Source: Candidatus Zixiibacteriota bacterium (GTDB lineage: Bacteria > Zixibacteria > MSB-5A5 > SM1-73). Taken from it: a stretch of DNA of 7,803 nucleotides. Under the pieces are notes generated by a model that was not told the origin of the DNA, searched no databases, and saw nothing but the letters and a program-made list of their open reading frames with translations. The stretch covers positions 1 through 7,803 of the forward strand of contig JAOZNS010000119.1 of NCBI GenBank assembly GCA_029933635.1, read 5' to 3'. Positions 5,622 to 7,803 of the stretch are shown here, piece after piece (position 1 is the stretch's first letter; each line of letters starts with the position of its first letter). Both the position numbers and the translations under genes were made by a program.

Positions 5622-5673
5622 CTATAATCCTCTTTCCTTCCTGTGAGCACAGAAATTTCGCCTGTTTTCGGCT

Positions 5674-6456
5674 TTACTGCCATGATTTTTTCAGCCTGTA
5701 TTCTCTGGCAGAGTTGACCAACCAATCGAATAAAGCTTTTGAAGCCTTATTTTTCATAAGTTCGGGATGCCATTGCACGCATACAAGAGATTGATTTCCC
5801 TTAGGTTCGATTGCTTCGATGACCTCATCCTCCTCTGACCAAGCCACGGCAGAAAAACCTAAGGCAACCCTTTTCACCATCTGATGATGACTGGAATTCA
5901 CCATTATCCTTTCTTGTCGGATTATGCCAAAAAGATTGCTGTCCTTCTGGATGATCACCGGATGTCTTTTGGGAAGTTGGATTGAGCCTTTGAGGCTATG
6001 ATCCAAAAACTTTTCATTCAAGGAAAAATCCTGATAGAGGCTTCCACCAAAAGCCACATTTACCACCTGCATTCCCCGACAGATTCCTAACATCGGAACT
6101 TGCATGATCTTTGCTTCTCTCACTAAAGCTATCTCAAGGACATCCCTCTCCTTAGTGATGCCCAGATTCTTAACTTTCTTTCTCTCCCCATAAAAAGTCG
6201 GGTCCACATCACCTCCGCCGCTGATTATCATTCCATCCACCATGTTTAGGAATCTGCCAACCAATTTTGTTCTGGTGGTATTGGGCAAAATTACAGCTAC
6301 CCCACCCGACCTTTCAACTGCTTGATGGTAGCTTTTTTTCAGATAGTCAAAGGCGTGGGAGGTGGGAAATTTTCTTTTATGGTCGGCATATTCCATGCAA
6401 CAGGTGATTCCGATTATGGGAATTATGGGCTTCTCTCTCATTTCTACAAGAGACAT
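5674..6456 (-). CDS. Class I glutamine amidotransferase-like hydrolase (PuuD/peptidase C26 family)
   Basis: This 260-residue protein matches the gamma-glutamyl hydrolase family that includes PuuD, which cleaves gamma-glutamyl-GABA. The catalytic triad is visible: nucleophile Cys126 in MLGICRGMQ (122-130), and His230 and Glu232 in VQWHPE (227-232). Supporting motifs are IPIIGIT (12-18), DGMIISGGGDVDP (74-86), GGSLYQD (137-143) and NSSHHQ (187-192). It is a free-standing hydrolase domain with no synthetase partner. The substrate is not known; no putrescine-pathway gene is nearby, so the PuuD role is only one possibility. The ATG is chosen because TAG lies directly upstream in frame. A strong AAGGAGGT sits 14 bases from it, longer than usual. 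The gene follows the Omp85 stop after 128 bases. Confidence 0.88.
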   Translation of the reverse strand: MSLVEMREKPIIPIIGITCCMEYADHKRKFPTSHAFDYLKKSYHQAVERSGGVAVILPNTTRTKLVGRFLNMVDGMIISGGGDVDPTFYGERKKVKNLGITKERDVLEIALVREAKIMQVPMLGICRGMQVVNVAFGGSLYQDFSLNEKFLDHSLKGSIQLPKRHPVIIQKDSNLFGIIRQERIMVNSSHHQMVKRVALGFSAVAWSEEDEVIEAIEPKGNQSLVCVQWHPELMKNKASKALFDWLVNSAREYRLKKSWQ

Positions 6457-6470
6457 CTATCGTCTAAATT

Positions 6471-6478
6471 ACCTCCTT
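6471..6478 (-). promoter_or_regulatory. Strong Shine-Dalgarno AAGGAGGT with long spacing, amidotransferase-like gene
   Basis: The minus strand reads AAGGAGGT, 14 bases, then the ATG at 6456. The in-frame TAG directly before the ATG rules out a nearer upstream start. The next in-frame ATG (codon 6) would lie even farther away. Confidence 0.45.
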
Positions 6479-6584
6479 GCCCGGGTGACGAACTTGAGGG
6501 GGGATTTTTTTCTGTTTCCCTTCAAAAAGATCCTTGAAAGAGAAATGTTGCTCTCAGTTGGGCCTTTAGAAATCTTCTCCTCTC

Positions 6585-7803
6585 CTAAAAGGCATACAAT
6601 ATGCTCAGATGGAATCGTCCTGTGGTGGGGCTCTCTTTGATGGGGATCTGTCTTCCATAATCCAGTCTCAATGGTCCCACCGGGGTGAAAAACTGAATTC
6701 CCAAGCCAGAACTTAGCTTGAAATCTTTCATGTTTACCTGCGCAACTCTCTCCCACAGGTTTCCCACATCCAAAAAGATCGTGTAGCCCAGCTTCCAGAA
6801 CAGAGCTCTGCGGTATTCGAAATTAGCCAGAATCATCACCTCTCCACCGGCGGGGTCGCCCTTCTCATCTGTGGGACCCATGCTGTTTTCCTTGTATCCT
6901 CTCATGGTTGACGCTCCGCCCATGTAGAAACGGTCAAAGGTGGGAACACGATCCTTGACAGAAAGCCCTTCAGCGTAGCCAAATTTTATTCGAGTGGCTA
7001 AGACATTGAGTCTTCTCCTTCGGCTCAAGTTGTTATATCTTGCCCAGGAGAATCCCACTTTAAAGAAATTATTATCTCCCCCCATGAACCCACCTACATA
7101 TTCGGTGTAAAGCTGGGCGAAGGATCCATCCAGTGGAATGAATATGTTACTCCGGGTATCTTTCTCACCGAAGAGTATCAACTTGCGCCGCACATTTATC
7201 CCCTGCTCCTGTTTATAGGTCTCCAGCTCCTCCGGTGGAATGCTGTAGATGTTAACCTGTTGATAGCTGTGGGTTAGCCAGAGCTTGGTATATCTGGTAT
7301 ACTCCCGACTCAAATTTATGTTTCCCCCATAGGACTCGATCCGATATTTTTGCACAGCGCTTTTCACACCCGGCTCATAGTATAAATCCAGATCAAAGAC
7401 GGTTCTGGTCCCCAGAAACCATGGCTCCACAAACCTCAGGGTGAACCGATTGGAGAGCCTCTCTATTTTGGGAACCAGCTTATAACTGTAAAAGACGGAT
7501 ACTCCCACTTTACGGGAGGTGCCAGCCAGATTTCTATTTCCCCACTCCCCGGTAAAATCCACCGTGAGATACTCCTGTTGGTTAATGGATTGAGGTTGGT
7601 TTTGTGCCAGCTCCACCCTGGCACCAATATAATTGGGCTTTCTCTCTATCACCCTAAGAACGAAATCCGGCTTTTCCGGTTTCTGCTCCACCCCTTTAGC
7701 CTTCAAGGAGATATAACTGAAAAGTCCGGTGGAGTAAACCCTTTGCTGGCTATCGATGATCTTCTCTCTGGAATAAATCTCACCTTCTTTGATGGTCAGC
7801 TCG
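6585..7803 (-). CDS. Omp85/BamA-TamA family outer-membrane beta-barrel protein (5' part cut by the window edge)
   Basis: The frame is open through the window edge, giving 405 residues of C-terminal sequence; the N-terminus and most POTRA domains are missing. Residues 1 to about 55 look like the end of a POTRA domain (IKEGEIYSREKIIDSQQRVY, then STGLFSYISL). The rest is a 16-strand-type barrel, beginning near LTVDFTGEWGNRNLAGTSRK (79-98). The family RGY lock motif is seen in GASTMRGYKENS (296-307), followed by GGEVMILANFEYRR and GLGIQFFTPVGPLRLDYG. The terminal Phe in LSILYAF is the usual recognition signal of outer-membrane proteins. Such proteins insert barrels (BamA) or secrete partners (TamA and relatives); which one this is cannot be settled without the N-terminus. 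The TTG codon at 7704-7706 is an internal Leu, not a start. Confidence 0.92.
   Translation of the reverse strand, partial: ELTIKEGEIYSREKIIDSQQRVYSTGLFSYISLKAKGVEQKPEKPDFVLRVIERKPNYIGARVELAQNQPQSINQQEYLTVDFTGEWGNRNLAGTSRKVGVSVFYSYKLVPKIERLSNRFTLRFVEPWFLGTRTVFDLDLYYEPGVKSAVQKYRIESYGGNINLSREYTRYTKLWLTHSYQQVNIYSIPPEELETYKQEQGINVRRKLILFGEKDTRSNIFIPLDGSFAQLYTEYVGGFMGGDNNFFKVGFSWARYNNLSRRRRLNVLATRIKFGYAEGLSVKDRVPTFDRFYMGGASTMRGYKENSMGPTDEKGDPAGGEVMILANFEYRRALFWKLGYTIFLDVGNLWERVAQVNMKDFKLSSGLGIQFFTPVGPLRLDYGRQIPIKESPTTGRFHLSILYAF

Noticed and set aside
5622..5673. TPP riboswitch in front of thiE
   Set aside because: Only 52 bases separate the genes, and the conserved riboswitch core (CTGAGA and ACCTGAT-type segments) is absent.
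6322..6640. Plus-strand open frames around the amidotransferase-like gene start
   Set aside because: They run opposite motif-bearing coding sequence and show no independent evidence.
6469..6756. 95-codon minus-strand frame
   Set aside because: Overlaps the end of the Omp85 barrel in another frame; the barrel frame has clear family motifs, so this is a shadow.
7704..7706. TTG as the start codon of the Omp85 gene
   Set aside because: The same frame continues upstream to the window edge with POTRA-like sequence, so the codon is internal.
1..7803. CRISPR array, tRNA or rRNA genes, transposase, prophage or defence genes
   Set aside because: No regularly spaced direct repeats, no RNA gene signature and no mobile-element or defence protein motifs were found on either strand.

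Overview
The window looks like chromosomal DNA of a Gram-negative bacterium: it ends inside an Omp85/BamA-type outer-membrane barrel gene whose product closes with the terminal Phe typical of outer-membrane proteins. Base composition is moderate, with AT-rich intergenic stretches full of palindromes. The serine-palmitoyltransferase-like enzyme points loosely to the Bacteroidetes/FCB side or an uncultured relative. That placement is inference only; no rRNA or other marker is present.

All seven supported genes lie on the minus strand, so transcription runs from high to low coordinates. From the right edge: a 5'-truncated Omp85 barrel gene (6585 to the window end); a class I glutamine-amidotransferase-like hydrolase of the PuuD/peptidase C26 family (5674-6456); thiamine-phosphate synthase ThiE (4980-5621, GTG start); a 390-base non-coding gap with inverted repeats; a small two-helix membrane protein (4256-4519, or 4588 with a GTG start); a ketol-acid reductoisomerase homologue (3116-4111) behind a near-consensus sigma-70 promoter and followed 23 bases later by a SpoU/TrmH-type RNA methyltransferase (2298-3092); a 720-base non-coding gap; and an alpha-oxoamine synthase of serine-palmitoyltransferase type (396-1577) with its own promoter. 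Bases 1-395 hold no supported gene.

The genes do not form one pathway. Plausible transcription units are Omp85, hydrolase and thiE (close spacing, not proven), reductoisomerase-like plus methyltransferase, and the oxoamine synthase alone.

The most notable points are two. First, the reductoisomerase homologue aligns without gaps to class I IlvC but lacks three catalytic positions (His to Ser, Lys to His, and a metal-ligand Glu to Gln), so it may be a paralogue with a different reaction. Second, a 39-base near-perfect dyad overlaps the -10 box and predicted start of the oxoamine synthase promoter, nested inside an 11-bp inverted repeat; this is a good candidate operator or leader structure. 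Three intergenic regions also carry REP- or MITE-like palindromes. I did not find a recognisable defence system, CRISPR array, mobile-element gene or RNA gene.
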